64,000 bases of DNA, taken from Campylobacter concisus (GTDB lineage: Bacteria > Campylobacterota > Campylobacteria > Campylobacterales > Campylobacteraceae). Positions 55,802 through 64,000 of the stretch are shown in pieces; the first letter of the stretch is position 1; each line of letters begins with the position of its first letter. The stretch lies in the NCBI RefSeq assembly GCF_003048875.2, contig NZ_CP049264.1, forward strand, positions 1,178,001 to 1,242,000. The letters are read 5' to 3'. The translations under genes and the position numbers were made by a program. A model generated the notes under the pieces. It saw only the letters and a program-made list of their open reading frames with translations, had not been told where the DNA came from and ran no database searches.

Positions 55802-56341
55802 TTAGAGCATCACCTTTGCAAAGAGCACGGCGTCTATGCTCTTGTCGAAAAGTTTATATAAATTTAGAAGTTTGATGTCTAAGTTTTCATCGCTAGAGCT
55901 TAGCGTGAAGCTGTTTTGCGCCTGCTCGTCAAAGAGCCACATATAGCTGTTTTCATCAGTTTTGGCTAAATTTGCGCGCTTATCTATGCTCTTGCCGATG
56001 TAAAAAAAGATGTAGCCATTTGGAAAGGCAAGGCTTAGCATATCTTTTAAAAGCTGTTTTTGCTCGTTTGTCTCGATGCTGTCAAAGGCTGGATAGAGCG
56101 ATCTTAGGCTAAAAAATGGCAAAAACGGACGCTCGCTTTTTGTGCGGTTGATATTTCTTAAAAGATAGTTTTCAAACCACTCTCGCTCATCGTCGCAGAT
56201 GACTATAAAAGCCTTGCTATCAAGCAAAAATTTAAGCCTAGATGCGAGCAAAGGCGTCCATTCGACGCGCTTCTCCTCCATCCAGCTCATATATCTTTCG
56301 CTTCTTATAGTCTCAAGCGTCCATTGGATAAAATCTTGCAT
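55802..56341 (-). CDS. hobA: DnaA initiator-associating factor HobA
   Basis: HobA, found in epsilonproteobacteria, binds domain I of DnaA and stimulates initiation at oriC, the counterpart of DiaA. The 179-residue protein starts MQDFIQWTLETIRSERYMSW and has EWTPLLASRLKFLLDSKAFI, DDEREWFENYLLRNI and RPFLPFFSLRSLYP, which I recognise as the HobA pattern. Its start overlaps the lysC stop by one base (TAATG). Position next to holB supports the call. Confidence 0.9.
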   Translation of the reverse strand: MQDFIQWTLETIRSERYMSWMEEKRVEWTPLLASRLKFLLDSKAFIVICDDEREWFENYLLRNINRTKSERPFLPFFSLRSLYPAFDSIETNEQKQLLKDMLSLAFPNGYIFFYIGKSIDKRANLAKTDENSYMWLFDEQAQNSFTLSSSDENLDIKLLNLYKLFDKSIDAVLFAKVML

Positions 56342-57543
56342 TATTTATCTAACTTATACGCATCGTGAAGTACGCGAACTGCGAGCTCACCATATTTTTG
56401 ATCGACGATCATTGAAATTTTTATCTCGCTTGTTGAGATCATCTGGATATTTATCCCCTCTTTTGCAAGCGTCTCAAATGCTAGACATGCTACGCCGCTG
56501 TGGCTCTTCATGCCTACGCCGATGACTGAGACTTTCACGATCGCATCGTCATACTCGACATGTTTTGCAGCTGAGAGCTTTTGCATGGTCTCTTTTGCTA
56601 GGTCAAGCTCGTTTTGTGGCACTGTAAAGCCTAAATTTGTCGTGCCGTCGTGTCCTACGTTTTGGATGATCATATCTACATTTATATTTTGATGAGCTAG
56701 AGCTGTGAAAATTTCAGCTGCAATGCCAGGCTTATCGACTACGCCTCTTAAAGTTACTCTTGCTTGATTTTTATCTAGTGCTATACCGCTTACTAAAACC
56801 GCTTCCATATTATCTTCCTTTGCTATTAATGTACCTTCGTTGTGGTTAAAACTGCTTCTTGTGATTAGTTTGACATTTAGTTTTTTTGCTAGCTCGACTG
56901 AGCGATTTTGAAGCACTTTCGCCCCAGCAGAAGCAAGCTCAAGCATCTCGTCATAGCTTATCTTTTCTAGTTTTTTTGCCTTTTTTTCTATCCTTGGATC
57001 AGTCGTATAAACGCCATCAACGTCGGTAAAAATTTCACACAGATCAGCTTCAAGAGCACCTGCTAATGCAACCGCACTAAGGTCGCTTCCGCCTCTACCA
57101 AGAGTAGTGATATCACCTTTGTCGTCTATGCCTTGAAAGCCTGCTACGACGACGATCCTGCCGGCTTTTAGCTCAGCTTTTAGCCTAGTGGTGTCTATCT
57201 TTTCTATCCTAGCTTTTGTGTGAATTTCATCAGTCATTATCCCAGCCATAGCACCTGTTAGCCCTACGCACGCATAGCCTTTTGCATTAAGTGCAATCGT
57301 CAAAAGTGCGGTGGTTACTTGCTCCCCAGAGCTTAAAAGCATATCAGTAGCAACGCCGTCTGGGTGCTTTGAGAAATACTCACTATATTCAACCAATTGA
57401 TTTGTAACTCCACTCATCGCAGAAACTACCACAACCACGTCAGCGCCGCTGTTTTTAGTCTCTATGACCCTATTTGCCACAGCTTCGATGCGCTCAAGCG
57501 TGCCTACGCTAGTTCCGCCAAATTTTTGAACGATTAACATCAA
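56341..57543 (-). CDS. lysC: Aspartate kinase
   Basis: LysC phosphorylates aspartate, the first step to lysine, threonine, methionine and diaminopimelate. The 400-residue protein starts MMLIVQKFGGTSVGTLERIE, has TTLGRGGSDLSAVALAGAL near residue 165 and two C-terminal ACT domains (about 265-400), with VTLRGVVDKPGIAAEIF and VSVIGVGMKSHSGVA, which usually bind the feedback inhibitor lysine. It overlaps nudH by 4 bp. Confidence 0.96.
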   Translation of the reverse strand: MMLIVQKFGGTSVGTLERIEAVANRVIETKNSGADVVVVVSAMSGVTNQLVEYSEYFSKHPDGVATDMLLSSGEQVTTALLTIALNAKGYACVGLTGAMAGIMTDEIHTKARIEKIDTTRLKAELKAGRIVVVAGFQGIDDKGDITTLGRGGSDLSAVALAGALEADLCEIFTDVDGVYTTDPRIEKKAKKLEKISYDEMLELASAGAKVLQNRSVELAKKLNVKLITRSSFNHNEGTLIAKEDNMEAVLVSGIALDKNQARVTLRGVVDKPGIAAEIFTALAHQNINVDMIIQNVGHDGTTNLGFTVPQNELDLAKETMQKLSAAKHVEYDDAIVKVSVIGVGMKSHSGVACLAFETLAKEGINIQMISTSEIKISMIVDQKYGELAVRVLHDAYKLDK

Positions 57544-58004
57544 AAATATCCTTTCTCTTTAAAATAACTCAAAACTTTGTCATAAATAGGCTTTTTGAAG
57601 TGATTTATCCCCTCTAAAGCCTTGTTAATATCTACAAATTTATACTCGCTAAACTCTGGATGCTCAGTCTTTAAATTTATGCTCGCACCATTTTTAAGCC
57701 TAACTAAAAAGTACTTTTGCGTCTGCCCATCAAATGGATAAAATCTCTTTGACGCATTTGCTGGAAAGTCGTAGCTAAGCCACTCAGGATACTCTTCTAA
57801 GAAGTCAAATTTATCAGTTCCGATCTCCTCTTTAAGCTCCCTTTTTAGCGCTTGTTTTGGACTTTCGCCTTCATCTATGCCACCTTGAGGAAACTGCCAG
57901 ATATCGTCCATATCAACCCTTTTTGCGACTAAAATTTCGCATTTAAAAGGGTAAGAGCTAGACAAAATGACAGCTGCTACATTTGGTCTATATTTTTTTT
58001 GCAT
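57540..58004 (-). CDS. nudH: RNA pyrophosphohydrolase (Nudix)
   Basis: NudH/RppH removes pyrophosphate from mRNA 5' ends or cleaves dinucleoside polyphosphates. The 154-residue protein has the start KKYRPNVAAVILSSSYPFKC, the segment WQFPQGGIDEGESP and the Nudix box GGIDEGES...RELKEEIG (about 40-62). W-Q-F-P-Q-G-G-I is the RppH hallmark. It heads the long leftward operon that ends at cmoA. Confidence 0.92.
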   Translation of the reverse strand: MQKKYRPNVAAVILSSSYPFKCEILVAKRVDMDDIWQFPQGGIDEGESPKQALKRELKEEIGTDKFDFLEEYPEWLSYDFPANASKRFYPFDGQTQKYFLVRLKNGASINLKTEHPEFSEYKFVDINKALEGINHFKKPIYDKVLSYFKEKGYF

Positions 58005-58135
58005 GTTTTTTCCAAAAAAATTTTATTTGAGATGATAACGAAAAAGAGTTAAGAGATAGATAAATAAAAGCTACTTTTAAACTGCTCTAAATGCCAAATT
58101 TCTTATAATCGCCAAAATTTAAAAAAGAGAGAAAT

Positions 58136-59182
58136 TTGCAAGTTTATATCCACGTGCCATTTTGCGAAAGCAAGTGTCCTTACTGCGCCTTTGGCTCAAG
58201 CGATGACGAATTTAAGAAGGTTAGCGCATATTTTAAAGCGCTTTGCCTTGATCTAAATTTTCAGCTAAAAAGCCAAAATGTAAAAGAAATTTCAACCATT
58301 TTTTTTGGTGGCGGCACACCAAGCGCGGTAAATGCCAAATTTTATGATGAAATTTTTAGCATTTTAGCTCCACTTTGCACGCCTAAAACTGAGATCACCT
58401 TTGAAGCAAATCCAAATTCTGCAAATTTAGCTTGGCTAAAGCATGTAAAAAATTTAGGCGCAAACCGCATAAGCTTTGGCGCTCAAAGCTTTTTTGAAGA
58501 TAAGCTTAAATTTCTAGGACGCATCCACAGCAAGGAGCAAATTTTTAAAGCGGTTGAAAATGCCCATGCAGCTGGCTTTAAGAGTATAAATTTAGACCTC
58601 ATCTATGACACTAAATTTGATACCAAAAAGCGCCTTTTGGCGGAGGTTGAAAGCTTAAAAAGTCTTGCTATCACGCATCTAAGCGCCTACTCGCTCACGC
58701 TTGAAGAAAACACCCCATTTGCCGGCAAAAAAAGCTATAAAAAGGATAGCGACACTTTGGCTAAATTTATGATAGAGCAGATCCAGAGGGCTGGCTTTAG
58801 GCAGTATGAAATTTCAAATTTCGGAGAAATTTGCAAGCACAATCTTGGCTACTGGCAAGGCAAAAACTACCTTGGCGTGGGAGCTTTTAGCGTGGGCTTT
58901 GTGGGTGGCACCAGATACTACGCAAAAAGTAGCATAGACGCCTACATCACACAGCCAACACATAGAGAAAGAGAAATTTTAAGCCCAAGCGAGCTAGTAA
59001 GAGAGCATATATTTTTAGGGCTTAGAAGCATCGTAGGCGTGGATGCTGGGCGCTTAAATGAGGCTCAGAAAAAAAGAGCAAATTTACTTGTAGAAAATGA
59101 AAAACTGCTCTTTAAAAATGACAAATTTTTCAACCCAAATTTCTTACTCAGCGACGAAATCGCACTCTTTATCGAGGGCTAA
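58136..59182 (+). CDS. hemW: HemW-type radical SAM protein (HemN-like)
   Basis: HemW proteins are radical SAM haem chaperones, long annotated as coproporphyrinogen oxidase-like. The gene starts at a TTG (58136) with GAGAG upstream and encodes MQVYIHVPFCESKCPYCAFG; cysteines 10, 14 and 17 form the CxxxCxxC cluster. FFGGGTPSAVNAKF, EANPNS and RISFGAQSFFEDKLKFLGR are family motifs. The 348-residue length fits HemW rather than the 450-residue HemN. It leads the tatB-tatC-queA group. Confidence 0.9.
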   Translation: MQVYIHVPFCESKCPYCAFGSSDDEFKKVSAYFKALCLDLNFQLKSQNVKEISTIFFGGGTPSAVNAKFYDEIFSILAPLCTPKTEITFEANPNSANLAWLKHVKNLGANRISFGAQSFFEDKLKFLGRIHSKEQIFKAVENAHAAGFKSINLDLIYDTKFDTKKRLLAEVESLKSLAITHLSAYSLTLEENTPFAGKKSYKKDSDTLAKFMIEQIQRAGFRQYEISNFGEICKHNLGYWQGKNYLGVGAFSVGFVGGTRYYAKSSIDAYITQPTHREREILSPSELVREHIFLGLRSIVGVDAGRLNEAQKKRANLLVENEKLLFKNDKFFNPNFLLSDEIALFIEG

Positions 59183-59249
59183 ATTTATAAAAATTTGAGC
59201 AAAGTCAAGATAAAATACAAAGCTTAAATAAAATTTAACAGAGGCAAAA

Positions 59250-59648
59250 ATGTTTGGAATGAGTTTTTCTGAGATCTTGGTCATCGCCGTGATCGCCGTG
59301 CTAGTTTTGGGCCCTGACAAGCTGCCAAGCGCTATGGTGCAGATCGCCAAATTTCTAAAGATGTTTAAAAAAGGCATAAATGACGCAAAATCAACATTTG
59401 ATCAAGAGATGAAGATAGCCGAGCTAAAAGAGGACGCTCAAAAATATAAAGAGAGCATAACCCAAAGCGCTCAAAGCGTGCGTAAAAAACTCACTTTTGA
59501 AGAGCTTGACGAGATCAAAAAAAGCGCAAGCGACGTCACTGAGAGCATACAAAACGTCGTAAGCGACACGAAAAAAACGGTAGAAAATATACAAAATCCA
59601 ACAAATTTAGTTAAAGATGCGATCTTAAACGATAAAAAAGAGGCGTGA
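59250..59648 (+). CDS. tatB: Sec-independent translocase subunit TatB
   Basis: TatB is the Tat substrate receptor with TatC. The 132-residue protein has one N-terminal helix (MFGMSFSEILVIAVIAVLVL), then GPDKLPSAMVQIAKFLKMF, the TatB pattern with an amphipathic helix, and a long charged tail. It overlaps tatC by one base. The Tat cargo in this window is the transglutaminase-like protein at 20634-21713. tatA lies elsewhere. Confidence 0.94.
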   Translation: MFGMSFSEILVIAVIAVLVLGPDKLPSAMVQIAKFLKMFKKGINDAKSTFDQEMKIAELKEDAQKYKESITQSAQSVRKKLTFEELDEIKKSASDVTESIQNVVSDTKKTVENIQNPTNLVKDAILNDKKEA

Positions 59649-60403
59649 TGTTTGAAGAGCTAAGACCCCATTTGATCGAACTTAGAAAGAGGCTTTTTAT
59701 AAGCATAGTAAGCGTTTTTGTCTGTTTTGGCATCTGTTTTACATTTTGGAATCCACTGCTTGCATGGATGAGCGAGCCTCTAAAACAGGTCTTGCCAGCT
59801 GGCTCAAACATCATCTTTACGCAAATTCAAGAGCCATTTTTCACTGCGATGAAGGTCGCCTTTTTTGCTGGCTTGGTGCTTGCTTTGCCTATCATTTTTT
59901 GGCAGTTTTGGCTATTTGTCGCACCTGGACTTTACGATAATGAAAAAAAATATGTGATCCCATTTGTCCTCTCTGCTTCATTTATGTTTGCGTGCGGGGC
60001 GGCATTTTGCTACTATGTGGTCATCCCGCTTGGCTTTACATTTTTGGTAAATTTTGGCGGTCAGCTCTTTACGGCGCTGCCAAGCATAGGCGAGTACGTG
60101 GGCTTTTTTACAAAGCTGCTGATCGGCTTTGGAATTTCATTTGAGCTGCCAGTCATTACATTTTTCTTAGCAAAGATAGGCCTAGTCGATGACAAGATGT
60201 TAAAAGACTACTTCAGATACGCAGTAGTCGTCATCTTTATCTTTGCAGCCATCGTCACACCGCCAGATGTTATAAGTCAAATTTTAATGGCACTGCCACT
60301 CATCGGACTTTATGGAATTTCTATCATCGTAGCCAAAAGAGCTGGCAAAAGCGACGATGATGAAGAAGATAGCGACACAAACAGCGACGCAGGCGATGAG
60401 TGA
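59648..60403 (+). CDS. tatC: Sec-independent translocase subunit TatC
   Basis: TatC recognises twin-arginine signals with TatB. The start is the ATG overlapping the tatB stop (TGATG), giving 251 residues with six membrane helices. Family marks are MFEELRPHLIELRKRLFISI at the start, IFTQIQEPFFTAMKVAFFAG near residue 58 and FGISFELPVI near 160. The C-terminal tail is acidic (DDDEEDSDTNSDAGDE). It overlaps queA by 8 bp. Confidence 0.96.
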   Translation: MFEELRPHLIELRKRLFISIVSVFVCFGICFTFWNPLLAWMSEPLKQVLPAGSNIIFTQIQEPFFTAMKVAFFAGLVLALPIIFWQFWLFVAPGLYDNEKKYVIPFVLSASFMFACGAAFCYYVVIPLGFTFLVNFGGQLFTALPSIGEYVGFFTKLLIGFGISFELPVITFFLAKIGLVDDKMLKDYFRYAVVVIFIFAAIVTPPDVISQILMALPLIGLYGISIIVAKRAGKSDDDEEDSDTNSDAGDE

Positions 60404-61418
60404 TATAAACGATATCTCAAGCTACGACTACTTTTTGCCTAACGAGCTCATCGCAAAAGAGCCAGTTTTGCCCAAAGAAGAGGCAAGACTGCTTGTTTAT
60501 CTTAAAAAAACCAAAGAGATAAAGCACTATAAATTTAAAGATCTAGCCAGCCTCATCCCAGATGATGCGGCGGTCATTTTTAACAATACAAAGGTAGTTA
60601 AAGCCCGCATTTTAGGACACAAACAAAGTGGCGGCGCCTGCGAAGTGATGCTAAATCAACCGCTTAATGATAATAAATTTAGTGTCTATATAAGGGGCAG
60701 AGTAAGTGTCGGTAGCGTTTTAAATTTCACTGATGATATAAAGGTAAATGTGCTTGAGCTAAATGATGATGGCTCAAGAGTGGTAAATTTCACCAAAGAT
60801 GGCGTTATTTTAGATACGGCGCAACTTTTTAGCGAGCTTGAAAAGATCGGCCACGTCCCACTTCCGCCATATATAAAAAGGGCTGATACAAAGGACGATG
60901 AGAGCTGGTATCAAAGCATATTTGCCAAAAATAGCGGCGCTGTCGCAGCTCCGACGGCTAGCCTGCACTTTAGCGAGCAGATGCTAGAGCAGATAAAGGC
61001 AAAGCACGAGGTCGCCTACATCACGCTTCACGTGGGCGCTGGGACATTTAAAGGCGTGGAGTGCCAAAACATAAATAACCATAAAATGCACTCTGAGTTT
61101 TACGAACTAAGTGAAAAAGCTCAAGAGATCATAAACTCTGATAAGCCCATCCTTGGCGTTGGCACGACGGTTACTAGATGCGTTGAAGAATTTGCAAGGA
61201 GCAAGCAGCCAAGCGGCTTTTGCAAGCTATTTTTAAATTTAAATAATAGACCGATCAGGCAAAACTACCTTTTAACAAATTTTCACCTGCCAAAATCAAC
61301 TCTAATCATGCTAGTTACTAGCTTCATAGGGCTTGAAGAGACGATGAGGATTTACGAAACGGCAGTTAGCGAAAAGTATAGATTTTACTCTTATGGCGAT
61401 GGGATGCTTGTGATATGA
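60396..61418 (+). CDS. queA: S-adenosylmethionine:tRNA ribosyltransferase-isomerase QueA
   Basis: QueA transfers ribose from SAM to preQ1 at tRNA position 34, making epoxyqueuosine. I take the ATG at 60396, inside the tatC end, which begins MSDINDISSYDYFLPNELIA where the family starts; a longer frame would read through tatC. The 340-residue protein has LIAKEPVLPKEEARLL, IFNNTKVVKARILG, GHVPLPPYIKRAD and FAKNSGAVAAPTASLHFS. It overlaps the next gene by 4 bp. Confidence 0.95.
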   Translation: MSDINDISSYDYFLPNELIAKEPVLPKEEARLLVYLKKTKEIKHYKFKDLASLIPDDAAVIFNNTKVVKARILGHKQSGGACEVMLNQPLNDNKFSVYIRGRVSVGSVLNFTDDIKVNVLELNDDGSRVVNFTKDGVILDTAQLFSELEKIGHVPLPPYIKRADTKDDESWYQSIFAKNSGAVAAPTASLHFSEQMLEQIKAKHEVAYITLHVGAGTFKGVECQNINNHKMHSEFYELSEKAQEIINSDKPILGVGTTVTRCVEEFARSKQPSGFCKLFLNLNNRPIRQNYLLTNFHLPKSTLIMLVTSFIGLEETMRIYETAVSEKYRFYSYGDGMLVI

Positions 61419-62209
61419 AAAATGTCGATTTTGTCGCACAAATGGAGCTTTTTTTAGAGGCACTTTTTAAGGACGCAACAGCTAGAAACAACGCCATCGT
61501 CTTTAACTACAACCCAAACTACCCACGCTATCTAAGCTTTGAAGCACACAAGCTAATAGGCGCGATCAAAAATTTAAGCAAATTTTACCTAAATGACATA
61601 AGCAACTCAAAACTGCTGATCTCCTTTACTCTAGTAAGCTATAGCCTAAGTTTGGTGCATTTTGATATACATATAAGATGCACTTCATGCCCGCAAAAGC
61701 CAAATGAGAGACTAGTAAAAGAAGCTGGCGAGCTACTAAAAGAGCTAAATGCCAAGATGAGTAAAACAGAGGACGGCTTTAATATAAGCATAAGCGTGCC
61801 ACTGCCAAAAAGCGGGACATTTAATAGGCAAAGCGTAGAGATAGCAAGCCTTCTAGGCAAAAATGCGATAATAGCTTGTGATGATGAAAATTTATTTTTA
61901 ACGTTAAGTCATGAGTTAAGCTTTACAGGGCTGAAGCTTAGCAAACAAAAGAGCTTTGAGAGTTTAAATTTACACATAAAAGATGCCATTTTTAAGCCAG
62001 ACATCATCTTCGTGCAAAAGGAGTATCTAAGCGACAAAATAAGGCTTGATGAGATGCTAACTTATCAAAAGCTTAAGAATTTCTACATCGTCATCATCAG
62101 CAAGGATGAAGCCAAAAGCATCAAAAGCGAGAAGATGACTACGCTTAGACAGCCATTTACTAGCGATAGCTTGCATGAAACTTTAGGAGTGGTGGCTAGA
62201 AATTTATAA
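61415..62209 (+). CDS. Protein with degenerate kinase-ATPase-like and receiver-like halves
   Basis: The 264-residue protein seems to combine a truncated histidine-kinase ATPase-like N-terminal part (ending GFNISISVPLPKSG near residue 121-134, like the last strand of HATPase domains) and a receiver-like C-terminal part from about residue 148: NAIIACDDENLFLTLSHELS, PDIIFVQKEYL, FYIVIISKD and LRQPF. At the usual phospho-Asp position the chain reads Val-Gln, and the usual Lys-Pro is Gln-Pro. So it should not be phosphorylated. It overlaps queA by 4 bp and converges on ruvX. This assignment is by pattern only. Confidence 0.5.
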   Translation: MKNVDFVAQMELFLEALFKDATARNNAIVFNYNPNYPRYLSFEAHKLIGAIKNLSKFYLNDISNSKLLISFTLVSYSLSLVHFDIHIRCTSCPQKPNERLVKEAGELLKELNAKMSKTEDGFNISISVPLPKSGTFNRQSVEIASLLGKNAIIACDDENLFLTLSHELSFTGLKLSKQKSFESLNLHIKDAIFKPDIIFVQKEYLSDKIRLDEMLTYQKLKNFYIVIISKDEAKSIKSEKMTTLRQPFTSDSLHETLGVVARNL

Positions 62210-62587
62210 AATTTTTAGATATCTCTTCAAGATGATAGTGGCTGAGACGCTATCGAGCCTGCCATCTCGCTTTGTATTTGTGTAAATTTCACTTGCCTCG
62301 CTGCTGCTAAAGGCTTCATCTTGATAGACGATATTAGCCTGTACGTCAAGAAGCGAGACAAAGTGCTCTATGCGCCTTCTCATCTCATCCTCGCTACTGC
62401 CACCGATTGGCACGCCCACTACTAGCGTGTTTGGAGCGTATTCATTTACTTTTTGGCTTACATCTCTTGCGGCTTGATTTCTATTTTTTCTAAGAACTGG
62501 CTCAAGTGGCGTCACGACCTCGCCAAAGCCAAAAGCAAGCCCTATGCGCTTTAGTCCAACATCGATCGCCATAAATTTCTCTCTCAT
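62204..62587 (-). CDS. ruvX: YqgF/RuvX-type putative Holliday junction resolvase (pre-16S rRNA nuclease)
   Basis: The 127-residue protein begins MREKFMAIDVGLKRIGLAFG, with the Asp of the RNase H-like active site, has LVVGVPIGGSSEDEMRRRI near residue 54 and YQDEAFSSSEASEIY near 99, and ends in a second acidic region. YqgF homologues trim 16S rRNA 5' ends; a resolvase role is inferred. It overlaps dprA by 4 bp and the convergent gene at 61415 by 6 bp. Confidence 0.92.
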   Translation of the reverse strand: MREKFMAIDVGLKRIGLAFGFGEVVTPLEPVLRKNRNQAARDVSQKVNEYAPNTLVVGVPIGGSSEDEMRRRIEHFVSLLDVQANIVYQDEAFSSSEASEIYTNTKRDGRLDSVSATIILKRYLKIL

Positions 62588-63354
62588 AGCGCGCTTTTTA
62601 CTCTTAAATTTGAAATTTCAACTAGCCCGTCAAGCTCGTACTCGTAAATGATCTCGCCAAATTTAGCCAATGCTTCATCAAGGCTAACGCCATTTTTACA
62701 AAATTTCAATATCTCATCATCAGCTTTTTCTTGCTCTTTTACCTCACCAAAAAGTGAGGCAAATTTAACGTAATCATCGATAAGCTCGGCCTTTTTGCTA
62801 GCCAGCAAAGCATTTGTTCCACTACTCTCATTTATGCGCTGAGGCAGGACAAAGAGAGGGATTTTAAGCTCATTTGCAAGCCTCGCACTTTGCATCGAGC
62901 CACTTCTTAGATCAGCTTGTGCCACCACAAGAGCTTGCGCGAGCCCCACAACTATGCGGTTTCGCTCTAAAAACCTATAAGCGATCGGTGGCTCGCCCTC
63001 GTCATACTCGCTTAGAGCCAAGCCTTTTTCATAAATTTCTCTTATCGCTACTTTGTTTTGAGCTGGATAGATGATATCAAGTCCATTTGCAAAAACGCCG
63101 ATAGTTCGTGGCATGGCAGCCTTGTGCGCCGTGATATCCACGCCGATAGCCCCACCGCTCACCACGCAGACATTTGCACTTTTTAGCGCTGTGCAAAGTG
63201 CCGTGACACACTCTTTTGTATAAACACTTGCCTTTCTTGAGCCAACGACTGCAACTTTTGGCATGCTAAGAAGCGAGGTGTCACCTATGAAATTTAGCTC
63301 TTTTGGGGGATTTTTTAGCCTATTTAGCGCCTCTGGGATGATTTCAAGCTTCAT
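62584..63354 (-). CDS. dprA: DNA-processing protein DprA
   Basis: DprA protects incoming single-stranded DNA and loads RecA during natural transformation. The 256-residue protein is the short form with the Rossmann-like fold only: VAVVGSRKASVYTKECVTAL near residue 34, CVVSGGAIGVDITAHKAAM near 61-79, TIGVFANGLDIIYPAQN near residue 82, and RFLERNRIVVGLAQALVVAQ near 127. The C-terminal winged-helix piece is partial. It sits between the deacetylase and ruvX genes, as in C. jejuni. Confidence 0.95.
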   Translation of the reverse strand: MKLEIIPEALNRLKNPPKELNFIGDTSLLSMPKVAVVGSRKASVYTKECVTALCTALKSANVCVVSGGAIGVDITAHKAAMPRTIGVFANGLDIIYPAQNKVAIREIYEKGLALSEYDEGEPPIAYRFLERNRIVVGLAQALVVAQADLRSGSMQSARLANELKIPLFVLPQRINESSGTNALLASKKAELIDDYVKFASLFGEVKEQEKADDEILKFCKNGVSLDEALAKFGEIIYEYELDGLVEISNLRVKSAL

Positions 63355-64000
63355 AAAATATCTTTTAGATAAACAACTTCTACATCTTTTAAGATATTGT
63401 TTTTGCTAGCTTTTATCACTGCGATCGTGTTTTTCTTTGGATGTCCGATGGCGATCGCGTAGCCCCTTTTTTTGGCTAAATTTACAGCAGCTATAAGCTC
63501 ACGCCTAACCGCACTAGCCGATGGATCATCATCTAAAAATATATCTCTTGAAATGTAAGGTTGATTATACTTTTTAGCAGCCCTTGCCACCGCGGTTTGA
63601 GCGATAGTTTTGCTATCAACAAAGATAAAGCCCTGCTCTATCAGCGCTCTATATGCCTTGTCCATCGCATCATAATCACTGGTAAATCGTGATCCTGTGT
63701 GGTTGTTTGTATATTTTGCACGCGGGAAGTCTTTGCGTATCTTTTTTATCTTTTCATGCATGCTCTCAAAGCTCTCGTTTATCGTGAGCGTGCCTATCTC
63801 TGGGCTATCAAAGTGCTTTGCTTGCATCGGTAGATGTATCATATAAAACTCAAACGTTCTAGCGATATTTGGCGTATCTGGATGGGTTTTTGTCGCTGGG
63901 AAAATGGACGGCGTTATCTTTAGGCCGATTGATTTTACCATGCTAGCGTGCTCAAATGTCGCCACATCATCGATTATTAGCACCAGCTTTGCACGCCCTT
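63351..64000 (-). CDS. Divergent polysaccharide deacetylase family protein (N-terminus beyond window)
   Basis: The frame is open to the right edge (reading GRAKLVLIIDDVATFEHA at the junction), so the start is outside. The visible 216 residues show the family's LIIDDV motif, HLPMQAKHFDSPEIGTLTIN, NNHTGSRFTSDYDAM, DSKTIAQTAVARAAKK and IAIGHPKKNTIAVI. These proteins are periplasmic, of the DUF610/YibQ type, linked to envelope biogenesis; function is uncertain. It overlaps dprA by 4 bp. The missing part should include a signal anchor. Confidence 0.85.
   Translation of the reverse strand, partial: GRAKLVLIIDDVATFEHASMVKSIGLKITPSIFPATKTHPDTPNIARTFEFYMIHLPMQAKHFDSPEIGTLTINESFESMHEKIKKIRKDFPRAKYTNNHTGSRFTSDYDAMDKAYRALIEQGFIFVDSKTIAQTAVARAAKKYNQPYISRDIFLDDDPSASAVRRELIAAVNLAKKRGYAIAIGHPKKNTIAVIKASKNNILKDVEVVYLKDIL

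Overview
The window reads as chromosomal DNA of a Campylobacter, most like Campylobacter concisus or a close relative (inferred from memory of family members and gene order; no search was run). Supporting signs are the low G+C, the dense AAATTT-rich codon use and spacers, a Cj0977-type hotdog protein, HobA, FlaC, PEB4, a MOMP-type porin remnant, Sel1-repeat cysteine-rich proteins and a selenocysteine formate dehydrogenase. Many blocks keep the order I know from C. jejuni: nth/peb4-fba-(MotA-like)-(OmpA-like), cmoB-(Cj0977-like), nadE-lpxK-thrC-kdsB, hrcA-grpE-dnaK, flhA-rrf2/rpsO, lysC-hobA-holB-folP-ligA-tlyA-ribF-cmoA, hemW-tatB-tatC-queA and dprA-ruvX.

Layout. 1-4.1 kb: a DsrE-family protein (cut by the left edge), a LysE exporter, a YfbM-like protein, a secreted asparaginase with a structured 3' region, and an azlCD pair whose azlC looks frameshifted. 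4.2-6.4 kb: three tandem secreted Sel1-repeat proteins. 6.4-11.4 kb: a 37-residue membrane peptide, flgG and flgF behind a sigma-54 promoter, rpoD, and flaC. 11.5-18.7 kb: hisD, a PLP enzyme, a MotA/MotB-like pair unrelated to flagellar genes, fba and peb4, with nth divergent. 18.7-24.4 kb: pepD, a MerP/MerT-like pair with a Tat-exported transglutaminase-like protein, a small lipoprotein, cmoB, a Cj0977-like protein and a decayed porin. 24.5-34.3 kb: a membrane protein, ppk2, dsbD, a 600-bp spacer with degenerate repeats, then kdsB, thrC, cutA, lpxK, a DegT-family protein without the catalytic lysine, nadE and a metallo-beta-lactamase-fold hydrolase. 34.4-37.8 kb: the heat-shock operon with a consensus sigma-70 promoter and a CIRCE operator. 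37.8-39.2 kb: a small accessory patch with a two-gene HTH cassette, probably leaderless, and an inverted fragment of pepD. 39.2-46.1 kb: pyrC, pyrB, a Sel1-repeat protein, a DHH phosphoesterase, flhA, an Rrf2 regulator and rpsO. 46.5-48.8 kb: fdhF with an in-frame UGA and a SECIS-like hairpin. 48.9-58.0 kb: a long leftward operon of amino-acid, replication, repair and cofactor genes with a NADAR protein inserted. 58.1-64 kb: hemW-tatB-tatC-queA with a degenerate kinase/receiver-like protein, then ruvX, dprA and a divergent polysaccharide deacetylase cut by the right edge.

Most of the window is ordinary core genome. I saw no rRNA, tRNA, IS element, prophage, integrase or CRISPR array. The best leads are the orphan MotA/MotB-like motor pair, the lysine-less DegT protein, the pepD fragment beside the HTH cassette (which differs from the intact gene almost only at synonymous sites), the structured region after the asparaginase gene, the degenerate histidine-kinase/receiver protein, the porin and azlC remnants, and the transglutaminase-MerTP cluster.
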